Shown piece after piece: positions 9,561-19,000 of a DNA stretch of 64,000 nt. Origin of the DNA: JBBIOU01 sp037443205 (GTDB taxonomy: Bacteria > Bacteroidota > Bacteroidia > Flavobacteriales_D > UBA2798); assembly GCA_037443205.1 (NCBI GenBank), contig JBBIOU010000017.1, positions 6,793-70,792 of the forward strand, given 5' to 3'. The position numbers and the translations under genes are program-made. Within the stretch, counting starts at the first letter, position 1. Each line of letters begins with the position of its first letter. Below the pieces are notes generated by a model, which worked only from the letters and a program-made list of their open reading frames with translations, did no database searches and was not told the origin of the DNA.

Positions 9561-10379
9561 CTAATGATTCAAACTACAGATTGTAATCTCTTTTAATTTA
9601 GAATTAATAACCAAACTAAAATTAACTTTTTCTGAGAATGGAACACCTTTTCTGCTTAATATAGTCCATTTTGTCCCAATCCAGTTTTCCTTTAATATCG
9701 ACAAAAATTGTTCATTAACTTTTTCCCCATATAATTCAACGGATGTAATAATACCTTCATTGCTAAATACTATATCAACAAGAAATCGGTGCTTCTTTCT
9801 CCCCAATAGTCTCTTTATCATTGCCCACTCAATTTTTTCAATTAAAATATCTCTTAATATAATGGAAGTATTATCAAGATTCCTCCTGTTGAAAAGTAAG
9901 TCGTTATGATCACTATTTTTATAAGTCGTATCAATTACTATGTTACCATTAGTAAAAATTAATACTCGTTCATACTCGTAAAGAAAGCCAAGTCCTTGTT
10001 CTGAAACACGTTTTCTGACAATTTCACCCAAACCGAATCGAATTTCACCATTAAAATCTGACAGCTTAGTGTTTGAAAAAGGTTTTAATCTGGAATTAAT
10101 GAGTTTATTTTTAGCTGAGTCATTAATTAAGCACGAAAAGCTTTCCACAAATAATTCATTGTTTTTTAAGGCAAAAAAAACATACAAAGAAGACCATTCT
10201 TTGATGGAATCACTAACTATTTCGTTCAATTTTTTGATTGAATATTTTTCGAGATCCCAATGATTTATTAATTTACCATTATTCAATTTGAATCCAACTA
10301 TCACTTCTGATTGACCACGACAATATGTATATGAGATTATAACAAATAATAGAGTTAAAAATATTTTTTCGCTTTTCAT
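9561..10379 (-). CDS. Exported protein after RHS cassette 1, candidate immunity protein
   Basis: 272 residues with a signal peptide ending near YTYCRGQS (residues 16-23). The Cys at about 20 could make it a lipoprotein, but the lipobox is poor. No known family recognised. The C-terminal 70 residues (IVFSNEGIITSVELYG, then NENWIGTKW-like and VPFSEKVNFSLVI stretches) loosely resemble the TonB C-terminal fold of energy transducers, without the usual proline-rich linker. It starts 11 bp after the stop of the HELTH-containing RHS tip, the position an immunity gene takes in polymorphic-toxin loci, and export would suit neutralising a protease toxin outside the cytoplasm. That role is inference from position only. 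Confidence 0.6.
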   Translation of the reverse strand: MKSEKIFLTLLFVIISYTYCRGQSEVIVGFKLNNGKLINHWDLEKYSIKKLNEIVSDSIKEWSSLYVFFALKNNELFVESFSCLINDSAKNKLINSRLKPFSNTKLSDFNGEIRFGLGEIVRKRVSEQGLGFLYEYERVLIFTNGNIVIDTTYKNSDHNDLLFNRRNLDNTSIILRDILIEKIEWAMIKRLLGRKKHRFLVDIVFSNEGIITSVELYGEKVNEQFLSILKENWIGTKWTILSRKGVPFSEKVNFSLVINSKLKEITICSLNH

Positions 10380-10390
10380 TTTAATGTTGT

Positions 10391-11767
10391 TTAAAATCCT
10401 AATACCCTTGGAAGGTTTTTCCTTTCAATATATTTTTCCCATCCATATATGACTTCAACATCAGGATATGTTCCTGCATTATAAGATCGCATTTGTTGAA
10501 TAAGTCGAGCCCCCGTTGTTGAACTACCTTCTTTAGTATTAATATCCCTTGGCGTTGATACTAATAAAGCAGAACCAGAGGCATCTTGAAAAGCTGCCTC
10601 TGGTTCTGATGGATCATAATGAGGATTCATAATTAGAGCATCTCTATAAAATGCCTCTCGTTCATCAAGCTTATCATATAGTTCACCTCCACCTTGCCTT
10701 GCCACAGCGCGTTGATCCTCAGGTAATATTTTTAATGTTTGTTCACTTCTATATGTTAATGACATTCTACCTGATTGAAATTGATACATATGAGTTAATT
10801 CATGAGCTAATGTTCCTTTATAATTTGACCAATCACTTCCTGGTTTTTGGCCAATTGTTATTTCGACAATTCCTGTTCTCGGATCAAATCTGGTTACTCC
10901 CTCGGCATTTAAATTTTCATCAAATCTAATATCGTAAAGTTGTGGAGATTTTTTTAGCTCCTTCAATTCTTTACGAATTTGCCTGACCTCATTTAATCGT
11001 TCCTGAAGTTCTTCTTTTGATCTTGGTGACAATCCTGGGTGGTAGTTTTTAATATCTGCTTTTAGATTTTTCCGTATTTGTTTAAGCTCTTCTTTGTATT
11101 TTTTTACTTCAATATTTCCTCGTTTAGTAAATTTATCCCCCCTTACATCAGTTGCCCAAATTGGTGTATTACCCATACTGGCATATGGACTTTCCCAACC
11201 GCTCATTCTCGGATCTAAACTAAGCCATCGTCCAAGTCTGGTGTCATTCTGTCGAAATTCCGTTGTATAGCTATTTCCTTTTCCTTTTATTTCATCATCG
11301 CGTTCCATACTATTATAGCCATACTTGAAATTTTCAGAATTATAATTTCTTTGCATTAAATTCACACCGAAAGGAGAATAATCAGTAGACATTAATAATT
11401 CTGCAATAAAAAATTCTATTTCTCCCGGAAGAGAAGAATTTTCTACTGGTATTTTTTTATCTGTTGTGACGGCTAATACGTTTCCTAAATGGTTGGATAA
11501 TTCATATTGTTTTTTACCCGACTCGCGGTAAAACGACTGCACGGTTACGCTTGTGCTTATCATATTTTTTTCTGCCACATCCATACCCACGCGCGAACTG
11601 CCGTATATGTGTTTTTCTTGTTGTGTGTATGTAAGCGTTTGTGCCGTATTATCTACTTTATGCTCATACACACTCATTACATTACCCTGCGCATCGCGCA
11701 CGTAGTAAATAGATTTCTCCCATACGTTTGCACTTGTGTATATATGTTTGGCTATTCGGTGTCCCAT
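10391..11767 (-). CDS. Orphan RHS cassette 1: RHS core end plus zinc-metallopeptidase-like toxin tip
   Basis: C-terminal part of a Bacteroidota RHS protein. Residues 1-212 are RHS repeat-associated core (HIYGSSRVGM at 53-62, YELSNHLGNVLAV at 88-100, DYSPFGV at 129-135, RLGRWLSLDP at 177-186). Residues 213-275 form a charged, probably coiled-coil linker, and the tip contains AHELTHMYQF with the zinc motif HELTH at 322-326 and a downstream acidic DEREAF that could supply the third ligand. The predicted role is a delivered metallopeptidase toxin. The ATG at 11767 is the internal Met of the Y-D-A-M-G core motif. The frame is cut off from its upstream remnant (11849-12100) by a 34-bp insertion and a frameshift, so it is probably the surviving 3' part of a broken gene. 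Confidence 0.8.
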   Translation of the reverse strand: MGHRIAKHIYTSANVWEKSIYYVRDAQGNVMSVYEHKVDNTAQTLTYTQQEKHIYGSSRVGMDVAEKNMISTSVTVQSFYRESGKKQYELSNHLGNVLAVTTDKKIPVENSSLPGEIEFFIAELLMSTDYSPFGVNLMQRNYNSENFKYGYNSMERDDEIKGKGNSYTTEFRQNDTRLGRWLSLDPRMSGWESPYASMGNTPIWATDVRGDKFTKRGNIEVKKYKEELKQIRKNLKADIKNYHPGLSPRSKEELQERLNEVRQIRKELKELKKSPQLYDIRFDENLNAEGVTRFDPRTGIVEITIGQKPGSDWSNYKGTLAHELTHMYQFQSGRMSLTYRSEQTLKILPEDQRAVARQGGGELYDKLDEREAFYRDALIMNPHYDPSEPEAAFQDASGSALLVSTPRDINTKEGSSTTGARLIQQMRSYNAGTYPDVEVIYGWEKYIERKNLPRVLGF

Positions 11768-11773
11768 AGCGTC

Positions 11774-11807
11774 ACTTCGACTTCACTGCGTTTCGCTCAG
11801 TGCAGGC
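11774..11807. repeat. 34-bp palindromic insertion inside RHS cassette 1
   Basis: Removing exactly these 34 bases restores the codons for F-G-Y-D-A-M-G-H-R, the expected RHS sequence, and joins the downstream frame to the segment encoding TTASTKKNLIFGY. The insert contains the imperfect palindrome CACTG-cgtttcgct-CAGTG. Its length is not a multiple of three, and it brings an in-frame stop (TGA). It resembles the small CACTG/CAGTG palindromes scattered in Bacteroidota genomes. Confidence 0.75.
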
Positions 11808-11848
11808 GTAGCCAAATATAAGATTTTTTTTCGTACTGGCGGTTGTTC

Positions 11849-12100
11849 TTAACACTTTTTTACCTTGCTATCTACCCGCCACACTATTTCCTCTATTTCT
11901 TCCTGCGCATCGCGCTTCAACTCGCCTATTTCCGAATATGAGTAATTGTTATTTTGGTTTATCAGTGTTAAATCGTCTTCAAACAATCCCATATCATCAA
12001 TATCGTTTGCGTCATAATCGGTATCATCGTTTACATGATTCAATCTGTTTTGTATGGTTTTACCATTGGCATCTTTGGCATAGCGGTATTGTAAATGCAA
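11849..12100 (-). pseudogene. Upstream remnant of RHS cassette 1
   Basis: 83 codons of RHS core (QYRYAKDANGKTIQNRLNHV, then YSYSEIGELKRDAQEEIEEI and VWRVDSKVKK). The frame ends at a premature TAA in a run of six A. Adding one A would continue it as KKVLRTTASTKKNLIFGY, which leads into the 34-bp insertion. The only start is a TTG at 12098-12100 directly preceded by an in-frame TAG, so the fragment is cut at its 5' end too. I take it as part of the same decayed gene as 10391-11767. A homopolymer sequencing error could explain the missing A but not the insertion. Confidence 0.75.
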
Positions 12101-12167
12101 CTAAAATACATCGAAATTATTTTCATCTTAATTTAATTATAATCATTCCTTAGCAAACTAAAATCGT

Positions 12168-12638
12168 TTATTTATCGCATCTGTCTTTGTTTTCGATTTC
12201 TTCCAACCTAAATAGCAAAAGTTCTTTCCAAGACATATTTTGAAATGGGAAATATATATTTTTACTTTTCTTCGGTTTCACACTTAAGTTTTTGATTTTT
12301 TTTTTTAATAAATGTTCAATTATTTCGCTATCGTTAATTGCACTAACAATGAGGTATCGCATTGATATAGCGAATGTCCATGAATTAGATAGATAAATTA
12401 AATCATAGTCTAAATTCGGATTTTCAAGAAATAATGGATACTTATCCTTTAAAAAATCTGAATTAATTGAATCAAGACAATTGTTGACAAACACAACTCT
12501 TTCTCTTTTCTTTCTTATTAATAAAGAATCTTCAGCTGATTTAAACCCTTCAGGTAAAGAATCAAGAACCTTTTCATTTTGTGAATATCCTTCAAATGAA
12601 AAGAACACTAAAATAATTACTACAAATAGCTTATTCAT
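12168..12638 (-). CDS. Small exported protein after RHS cassette 2, candidate immunity protein
   Basis: 156 residues with a clear signal peptide (NKLFVVIILVFFSFEGYSQ, residues 2-20). The mature part is charged and helical with no recognised family. Its ATG overlaps the end of RHS cassette 2 by 8 bp, so it is translationally coupled to the HEKMH-bearing tip. Position, size and lack of relatives fit a cognate immunity protein acting in the periplasm; this is inferred from context, not from a known domain. The downstream 67 bp to the RHS 1 remnant hold nothing recognisable. Confidence 0.65.
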   Translation of the reverse strand: MNKLFVVIILVFFSFEGYSQNEKVLDSLPEGFKSAEDSLLIRKKRERVVFVNNCLDSINSDFLKDKYPLFLENPNLDYDLIYLSNSWTFAISMRYLIVSAINDSEIIEHLLKKKIKNLSVKPKKSKNIYFPFQNMSWKELLLFRLEEIENKDRCDK

Positions 12639-13956
12639 TTTTCTTAGCTTTTTTTGGATTTTTTATTAATCTTTTTGCCTGATTTTTAGAATATGGAACT
12701 TTAACCATTTTATTTTCCCATTCCTTTTCGTTATGCTCGGTTCTTTTTTGAGCATCTTCTTCAACTTTATCCGCACCACCATATTTATTAAGTACTTCCT
12801 TATCGACCATTGTACGTAAATCCCCTAAAATATGACCCAAATCCTCTTTTACTACAGAATTCATTTCCTTTATCTCCTCAGGTGTCATTTTATCTAATGC
12901 AGCTTGTACTTCTTCTTCAGTTGCATTTTCTGGCACCAAACCAAAACTGAATAAATAGTCTTTCCTAATAGAGGAATGGGCTTCTTTAATTATTTGTTCA
13001 GTTGTTCCCTTCAACTTAATTTCTGGAGAGGCTGGGCCGAGTCTAAATGAGTATTCAAATACCGCGGAGTTAAGTACTTCCTTGATTTGATCTGAATGCA
13101 TTTTTTCATGTGTAACAACATTACCTCTGAACTCATCAACAACTCCTGGGCCATAAATGGCCACAAATGCTTGATTATATATATGATTCGGAGAAAATAT
13201 TGCATTAACTCTTATAGCGATTTTAGCATCAATTGATACAAGTTCACCTTTATCACCTAATGTTACACCTATTCCTGAAAATGTAGTAACTCCCCAATAA
13301 TGCTGATATTTTCCACCAGCTGAATATGGTACAACTGGTAAATATTTTTGTTCCCAATCATAACCTATCAGAACAGTTGGTTCTATATCCTTTCCATTGT
13401 AATCTATATTAATAATTTGACTATTTGCACAATATGAATAAGGAGAAAGCACAACGTAGGAGCTGAAATGCGGATCAATCGATAGCCATCTACCCAATCT
13501 ATTGTCAAAAAATCTCGCTCCAAAATCATAAGAGTTTCCTTCACCTTTAATCTCATCATCTTTCTCCTTGCCCTGAACCCCATACCTATACTTTTCACTC
13601 GTAAATTCCCTTTCTTTTAATGTTACCCCGAACGGTGAGTAGTCTGTTGCAGATAGAATTTCTACAATGAAATATTCAACTTCACAAGTGATATTTATAT
13701 TTTCTACAGGAATTTTCTTATCCGTAATCACTGTAAGCACATTTCCTAAATGATTAGATAATTCATATTGCTTTTTGCCTAATACATGCGAGTAATAATT
13801 AGTCTGCGGTATGGGAGCAATTAACTCTTTGTTCGCATTGCGCATACCTAATCGCGATGAGCCGTAAATGTGTTGCTCGGCTAATTTGTAACTCACCGTT
13901 TGCGATTGATTATCGTTGCTATGCTCATACATTTTAACAACAATTGACGCGTCCAT
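12631..13956 (-). CDS. Orphan RHS cassette 2: core end plus HEKMH metallopeptidase-like tip
   Basis: 441 residues. Residues 7-190 are the end of an RHS core (EQHIYGSSRLGMRN at 27-40, KKQYELSNHLGNVLTV at 61-76, ATDYSPFGV at 103-111, RLGRWLSIDP at 153-162, SPYSYCANS at 171-179). The rest is a variable tip containing VTHEKMHSDQ with HEKMH at 283-287, a plausible zinc site although it differs from canonical HExxH neighbours, and a lysine-rich end. The full-length RHS shell is missing: the coding sequence starts abruptly at MDASIVVKMYEHS, 22 bp after the previous gene. It looks like a displaced toxin module left by recombination in the conserved core. Whether it is expressed or delivered is unknown. 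Confidence 0.8.
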   Translation of the reverse strand: MDASIVVKMYEHSNDNQSQTVSYKLAEQHIYGSSRLGMRNANKELIAPIPQTNYYSHVLGKKQYELSNHLGNVLTVITDKKIPVENINITCEVEYFIVEILSATDYSPFGVTLKEREFTSEKYRYGVQGKEKDDEIKGEGNSYDFGARFFDNRLGRWLSIDPHFSSYVVLSPYSYCANSQIINIDYNGKDIEPTVLIGYDWEQKYLPVVPYSAGGKYQHYWGVTTFSGIGVTLGDKGELVSIDAKIAIRVNAIFSPNHIYNQAFVAIYGPGVVDEFRGNVVTHEKMHSDQIKEVLNSAVFEYSFRLGPASPEIKLKGTTEQIIKEAHSSIRKDYLFSFGLVPENATEEEVQAALDKMTPEEIKEMNSVVKEDLGHILGDLRTMVDKEVLNKYGGADKVEEDAQKRTEHNEKEWENKMVKVPYSKNQAKRLIKNPKKAKKNE

Positions 13957-13978
13957 CTTTCTAAAAAATTGTTAATAC

Positions 13979-14521
13979 CTACTTCAAATCAGTAATGGTT
14001 TTTAATATGGCTTGCGGATTTTCAATAAATTCGAAGGCGAAATATCGATGGTATTTTAGGGATAAGTTATCATTCAGCACAAGTGGGGCTCCAATTATTT
14101 TATTTGCAAGCACCAGCGTACCATTGCTTTCTTTCGTATCAATAATTTTGGTGAATTTTACGTTAGATAAATCAATTGTTATAAAGTTTTTTGATTTTGT
14201 ATTAAAAATAATCGCTTTCTTATTCGTGAGTCCATAAATGGTACTTTTTCTACGTTCTATATCATTTATAAACCTGAAGATTAGTAAATGAAACGAAGCT
14301 ATTATAAATGGTAAAAAAACTATTATCATGAAAGAAGGAATGTTGTCCCAAGATGAAAAAAGAATTAGTCCCCAACAAGTAACGGCTGTAAAAATCAAAC
14401 TTAACGGAATAAAATAATAATCACTACTCCGAAAAATAAGACCTTGACGCGGTCGACCAGTCCATAAAAATTCTTCTCCCTGTTCAAGAAATGACTCAAT
14501 ATTTTCGTGTTTTTTCTTCAT
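13979..14521 (-). CDS. Two-helix membrane protein with PH-like domain, candidate immunity protein of RHS cassette 3
   Basis: 180 residues. The N-terminal motif is LEQGEEFLWTGRPRQGLIF (residues 11-29), as in bacterial PH-domain (bPH2/YdbT-like) membrane proteins, followed by two hydrophobic helices (about 36-56 and 61-84) and a strand-rich cytoplasmic domain. The start overlaps the stop of RHS cassette 3 by 4 bp (ATGA), the classic toxin-immunity coupling. As the tip of cassette 3 is glycine-rich and possibly membrane-active, a membrane-embedded partner would make sense. Similar proteins also occur in Bacteroidota as stand-alone genes of unknown role, so the immunity call rests on position. 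Confidence 0.68.
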   Translation of the reverse strand: MKKKHENIESFLEQGEEFLWTGRPRQGLIFRSSDYYFIPLSLIFTAVTCWGLILFSSWDNIPSFMIIVFLPFIIASFHLLIFRFINDIERRKSTIYGLTNKKAIIFNTKSKNFITIDLSNVKFTKIIDTKESNGTLVLANKIIGAPLVLNDNLSLKYHRYFAFEFIENPQAILKTITDLK

Positions 14522-15543
14522 TTTTGAAATGATTTATTTGGGTTCTGGTACCGGTTTACTACTCTTTCCGGTTGAAGTAGTGTTGAGTTAAGCTGCGCTC
14601 CTTCTAATGCTTTTATTTGCTGGTTAACCGATTTCAGATCCTTTTTTGCTTGTTTTAAATCTTCTTTTGCCTTTTGCACGATTGATTTCAACATCTTGCC
14701 TTCAATACTGTTAGACTCAATATTTTTCAATTTTTCCGTACCTTCTTTTATCGCTTTATTTAAGTCTTTAATGTCGCCTTGAAGAGTGGATTTCGTGCTT
14801 TTCAAATTGTCAATGAGAACTTTTTTAAATAGTCCAAAGACTTCCTCTTTAGATGCAAGACCGAATTTTTTTCTTAAACTTTCCCATGTGACTTTTTTAG
14901 TAGCGAAGGTTCGGTTATATTCTAAATATACCCCACCGCCAAATCCTGCGCCAACTTCACCTGTAAGTCCAGCATCTCCTTTCTTCAAATCGTCACTAAA
15001 GTTAATTGAAATACTGACTCCTGTTTCAACTCCAGCCCCAACAAAAAAGCCACCACTTATAGTATTACCTGAAACATCCTCTGCTTTTCCAGAAATATGT
15101 ACGGTCATTGATCCGTTCACTGAACCACCTAAACCTGCTGCAAAACCAATACCTGGTGCAACAAAAAACACAAATCCCTCGTTATCAAACGCCACTCCAG
15201 AAGTAGCGGAAAATGAGACGAAACCGGCTATCAATCGGAAAGTTACTTGCGAAGAAACATACTCTAATCCTTCATAATCGCGACCGTCAATGACTCTGTT
15301 TTCACAGTAGGCATAAGGAGAATTATAAGGAAATTTTGATGACAATGGGTCTAAACCGAGGAAACGACCTAACCTTGGATCATGCATGCGATATGTGAAA
15401 TTCACTGAGTTGCCTTTACCCTTTACCTCATCATCCCTCTCCTGCCCCTGAAACCCATACCTATACTTCTCACTCGTAAAATTTCGGTTTTGTAGGAGGA
15501 CGCCAAACGGAGAATTATTGGTTATATATGTTTTGCTCGTCAT
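14518..15543 (-). CDS. Orphan RHS cassette 3: short core end plus glycine-rich tip and coiled coil
   Basis: 341 residues. Only the last 92 residues of RHS core are kept, from NNSPFGVLLQNR (9-20) through RLGRFLGLDP (57-66) to SPYAYCENRVIDGRDYEG (75-92). The tip has two parts: residues 100-215 are rich in Gly, Ala and Val with alternating small and hydrophobic residues (AGFVSFSATSGVAF, GIGFAAGLGGSVNG, GEVGAGFGGGVYLEY), which may insert in a membrane; residues 235-325 form a long charged coiled coil. A promoter-like sequence precedes the start by 13 nt, so this truncated form could be expressed by itself. No family name can be given to the tip. Confidence 0.78.
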   Translation of the reverse strand: MTSKTYITNNSPFGVLLQNRNFTSEKYRYGFQGQERDDEVKGKGNSVNFTYRMHDPRLGRFLGLDPLSSKFPYNSPYAYCENRVIDGRDYEGLEYVSSQVTFRLIAGFVSFSATSGVAFDNEGFVFFVAPGIGFAAGLGGSVNGSMTVHISGKAEDVSGNTISGGFFVGAGVETGVSISINFSDDLKKGDAGLTGEVGAGFGGGVYLEYNRTFATKKVTWESLRKKFGLASKEEVFGLFKKVLIDNLKSTKSTLQGDIKDLNKAIKEGTEKLKNIESNSIEGKMLKSIVQKAKEDLKQAKKDLKSVNQQIKALEGAQLNSTLLQPERVVNRYQNPNKSFQK

Positions 15544-15556
15544 TAAACTGCTTAGC

Positions 15557-15587
15557 CAAATTTAAGGAAAAATTTTTAAACCACTAA
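15557..15587 (-). promoter_or_regulatory. Candidate promoter of the RHS-cassette island
   Basis: The minus strand reads TTAG (15587-15584), 19 nt spacer, TAAATTTG (15564-15557). The second box fits the Bacteroidota -7 consensus TAnnTTTG, and the first differs from TTTG at one base with the ideal spacing. The start codon of RHS cassette 3 follows 13 nt after the box. All downstream genes to 7953 are on the same strand. Confidence 0.5.
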
Positions 15588-15689
15588 GTACGCAGTGTGG
15601 CACAGGATTTTATAAATACATGCTAATATTAAACCTGATTAATGACAAATTCTGATAGCAAGTAAATCGAATAATATGCAGAGGCTTAA

Positions 15690-16004
15690 TTATGCCTGGG
15701 TTGTTTGACCGCCAAAGTTAACCGGTATACCCGGAGCATCAAAATCTTGAATAACACCATGGGTTTGCTCAAATTTGGCTACGTTATCTCCTAAGGCATG
15801 CAGCAATCTTTTTGCATGTTGCGGAGTAAGTAAAATACGCGATTTAACCTTAGCCTTAGGTACGCCCGGCATTACTTTTATAAAATCTATAATAAATTCG
15901 GCATTAGAATGTGTAATAATAGCCAGGTTGCTGTAAATACCTTCTGCTACTTCTTCGCTTAATTCTATATTTAACTGTCCTTGTTGTTGATTTTTATCTT
16001 CCAT
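15690..16004 (-). CDS. DUF3467 family protein
   Basis: Small cytoplasmic protein of 104 residues. The family pattern is visible: LNIELSEEVAEGIYSNLAII at residues 11-30, the segment EFIIDFIKVMPGVPKAKVKSR and ILLTPQHAKRLLHALGDNV. Function unknown; in Bacteroidota the gene commonly follows rpoC, as here, 54 bp after it. A terminator-like hairpin in between (16021-16047) suggests reduced read-through from the RNA-polymerase operon or separate expression. Confidence 0.88.
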   Translation of the reverse strand: MEDKNQQQGQLNIELSEEVAEGIYSNLAIITHSNAEFIIDFIKVMPGVPKAKVKSRILLTPQHAKRLLHALGDNVAKFEQTHGVIQDFDAPGIPVNFGGQTTQA

Positions 16005-16020
16005 AAGTCATATTTTGTAA

Positions 16021-16047
16021 AAAACCCCCTGTAATAAGGGGGTTTTT
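16021..16047 (-). terminator. Rho-independent terminator downstream of rpoC
   Basis: AAAACCCCCT-gtaata-AGGGGGTTTTTAT: a stem of about nine pairs, with a T run on one side and the complementary A run on the other, so it can act in both directions. It lies between the rpoC stop and the DUF3467 start, marking the main end of the ribosomal protein and RNA polymerase transcript. Confidence 0.8.
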
Positions 16048-16057
16048 ATCGGGTTAA

Positions 16058-19000
16058 TTAATCTTCCAGTTCTACCTCTTTTACTTTATCTTTAAGCACA
16101 AATTTCTGATATTCTTCGGCTGAATAAACCAGTGCTTTATTAAACTGCCGAACTCCGGTTCCTGAAGGTATTAAATGTCCTACTATTACGTTTTCTTTCA
16201 ATCCTAACAGGAAGTCTTCTTTGCCGCTTACGGCAGCCTCGTTTAGCACTTTGGTTGTTTCCTGGAACGATGCAGCCGAAATCCAACTGTCGGTTTGTAA
16301 CGATGCTCTGGTAATACCCTGCAGCACAGGTGCCGAAGTAGCCGGCATGGCGTCTCTGGCAACGATAAGTTTTTTATCCTGACGTTTTAGGGTTGAGTTT
16401 TCATCGCGTAATTTACGTGCACTGATAATTTGCCCTACTTTTACAGTAGCAGAGTCGCCTGCATCTTCTACAACTTTTTTACCAAATATGGCATCATTTT
16501 CATCGTTAAACTCCCATTTGCTAACGTATTGTCCTTCCAAAAAGCGTGTATCTCCGGGATCGGTAATTTCTATCTTACGCATCATTTGGCGAACAATTAC
16601 TTCAAAATGTTTGTCGTTAATTTTAACACCTTGCATGCGATACACTTCTTGCACTTCATTTACCAGGTATTCCTGTACTTTGGTAGGTCCTTCAATGGCT
16701 AATATATCGCTGGGGCTGATAGCGCCTTCCGACAAAGGTTGTCCGGCACGCACGTAATCGTTTTCCTGAACTAAAATGTGTCGTGACAGAGGCACCAGAT
16801 ATCTTCTTACTTCACCGGTTTTGCTTTCTATGGCAATTTCGCGATTACCGCGTTTAACTTTACCAAACGATATTACACCGTCAATTTCGGCTACTACGGC
16901 CGGGTTAGAAGGATTGCGGGCTTCAAACAATTCGGTTACACGGGGTAAACCACCTGTAATATCTCCGGTTTTTCCGGAAGCACGCGGAATTTTTACCAAT
17001 ATATCTCCGGCCGTAACTTTTTGTCCTTCGTTTACCATCAGATGTGCTCCTACCGGTAGGTTATACATACGCAGTTCTTCCTGCGTTTTAGGATTGATAA
17101 CTTTAATACCTGGATTTTTCTTTTTATCGCGGGTTTCTATTATAACTTTTTCTGTAAAGCCTGTTTGTTCATCCACTTCCTCGCGGTAGGTAATATTTTC
17201 TTCAACGCTGTCAAAAACCAATGTACCATCCATTTCAGATAGTATTACAGCGTTATAAGGATCCCATTTACATATCAAGGTTCCTTTTTCAAGCTTTTGA
17301 CCGTTTTTAACATATAAATATGAACCGTAAGGTATATTAGCAGTGTTTAATACTATACCTGTATCGGGATTCACCAACCTCATTTCGCCCGAACGTCCGA
17401 TAACTACTTCAACTTTGTTTCCTTCATTATCGGTTTTACTAACGGTTTTAATTTCTTCTAATTCAACAATACCGTTGTATTTAGCTTTTATTTCTGCCTC
17501 AGCAGCAATATTGGTTGCTGTACCGCCCACGTGGAATGTACGTAGGGTTAGCTGTGTGCCCGGTTCACCAATAGATTGGGCAGCAATTACACCAACGGCT
17601 TCGCCTACCTGCACCATGCGTCCGGTAGCCAGGTTGCGTCCGTAGCATTTGGCACACACGCCTCTTTTCAATTCGCAGGTTAATACCGACCTTACTTCTA
17701 TTTCTTCCAGAGGCGATTCTTCAATTTGCGATGCTATAGTTTCATTTATTTCTTCACCGGCTGCAATAATTAATTTTCCGGTTTCGGGATGATAAACATC
17801 GTGTACGGTTGTACGGCCTAAAATGCGGTCGTATAAAGTTTCTACCACTTCATCATTTTTCTTTAACGATGATACCACCAGGCCTCTCAAGGTTCCGCAA
17901 TCTTCGGCATTGATAATTACATCCTGGGCAACATCTACCAGCCTGCGTGTCAGGTAACCGGCATCAGCAGTTTTAAGCGCTGTATCGGCTAATCCTTTGC
18001 GTGCACCGTGGGTAGATATAAAGTATTCCAAAATGGATAATCCTTCTTTAAAGTTTGATAAAATCGGGTTTTCAATAATTTCCTGGGTTGAAGCGCCCGA
18101 CTTTTGGGGTTTAGCCATCAATCCACGCATTCCTGAGAGCTGACGTATCTGTTCTTTTGAACCGCGCGCACCCGAGTCAAACATCATGTATATACTGTTA
18201 AATCCCTGACGGTGATTTTTCAGTTTATTCATCAGAATATCTGTTAATCGCACATTGGTATGCGACCAAATATCAATAATCTGATTGTAGCGCTCGTTAT
18301 TGGTTATTAAGCCCATGTTGTAATTCATCATTACATCTTCTATTTTTGTCTGGGCGTCAAGAATCATTTTATCTTTTTCTGCAGGAATAATTACATCGTC
18401 CAAATTAAATGACAAGCCTCCTTTAAAAGCCATGTAAAAGCCAAGGTCTTTAATGTCATCTAAAAATTTGGCGGTTGTAGCAAAACCTGTCTTTTTAAAC
18501 ACTTTGCTGATAATTTCGCGCAACGATTTTTTGGTAAGCAGTTCATTAATAAAACCAACCTCATCGGGTACAACTTCATTAAAAAGTACTCTGCCACAGG
18601 TTGTTTCTATCATTTTTTTAACGATGTTGCCTTGCTCGTCCAAATCGTTGGTACGTACTTTAATATGAGCGTGCAGGTCTAGTTTTCCTTCGTTGTATGC
18701 AATAACAACTTCTTCGGGTGAGTAAAAAGTCATTCCCTCGCCTTTTACCGTGCGCTCTTCATCTGATTTGCGACCTTTGGTAATGTAATACAGTCCAAGT
18801 ACCATGTCTTGAGAAGGTACTGTAATAGGTGCGCCATTAGAGGGATTAAGAATATTGTGCGAGGCAAGCATCAGCAGTTGGGCTTCGAGTATGGCTGCAT
18901 TACCCAGTGGTACGTGAACAGCCATTTGGTCGCCATCAAAGTCGGCATTAAATGCTGTACATACCAAAGGATGTAGCTGAATAGCTTTACCTTCAATTAA

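Noticed and set aside
11507..11821. 104-codon plus-strand ORF opposite RHS cassette 1
   Set aside because: Antisense shadow of clearly homologous RHS core; cysteine/histidine-rich composition is not protein-like.
14786..15277. 163-codon plus-strand ORF opposite RHS cassette 3
   Set aside because: Proline/threonine/serine-rich mirror of the glycine-rich tip; the minus-strand frame has homology, an immunity-like neighbour and a promoter.
15584..15620. Possible structured repeat CACTAAGTACGCAGTGTGGCAC upstream of RHS cassette 3
   Set aside because: Only a short imperfect palindrome with no second copy in the window; not enough to call an attachment site or element.
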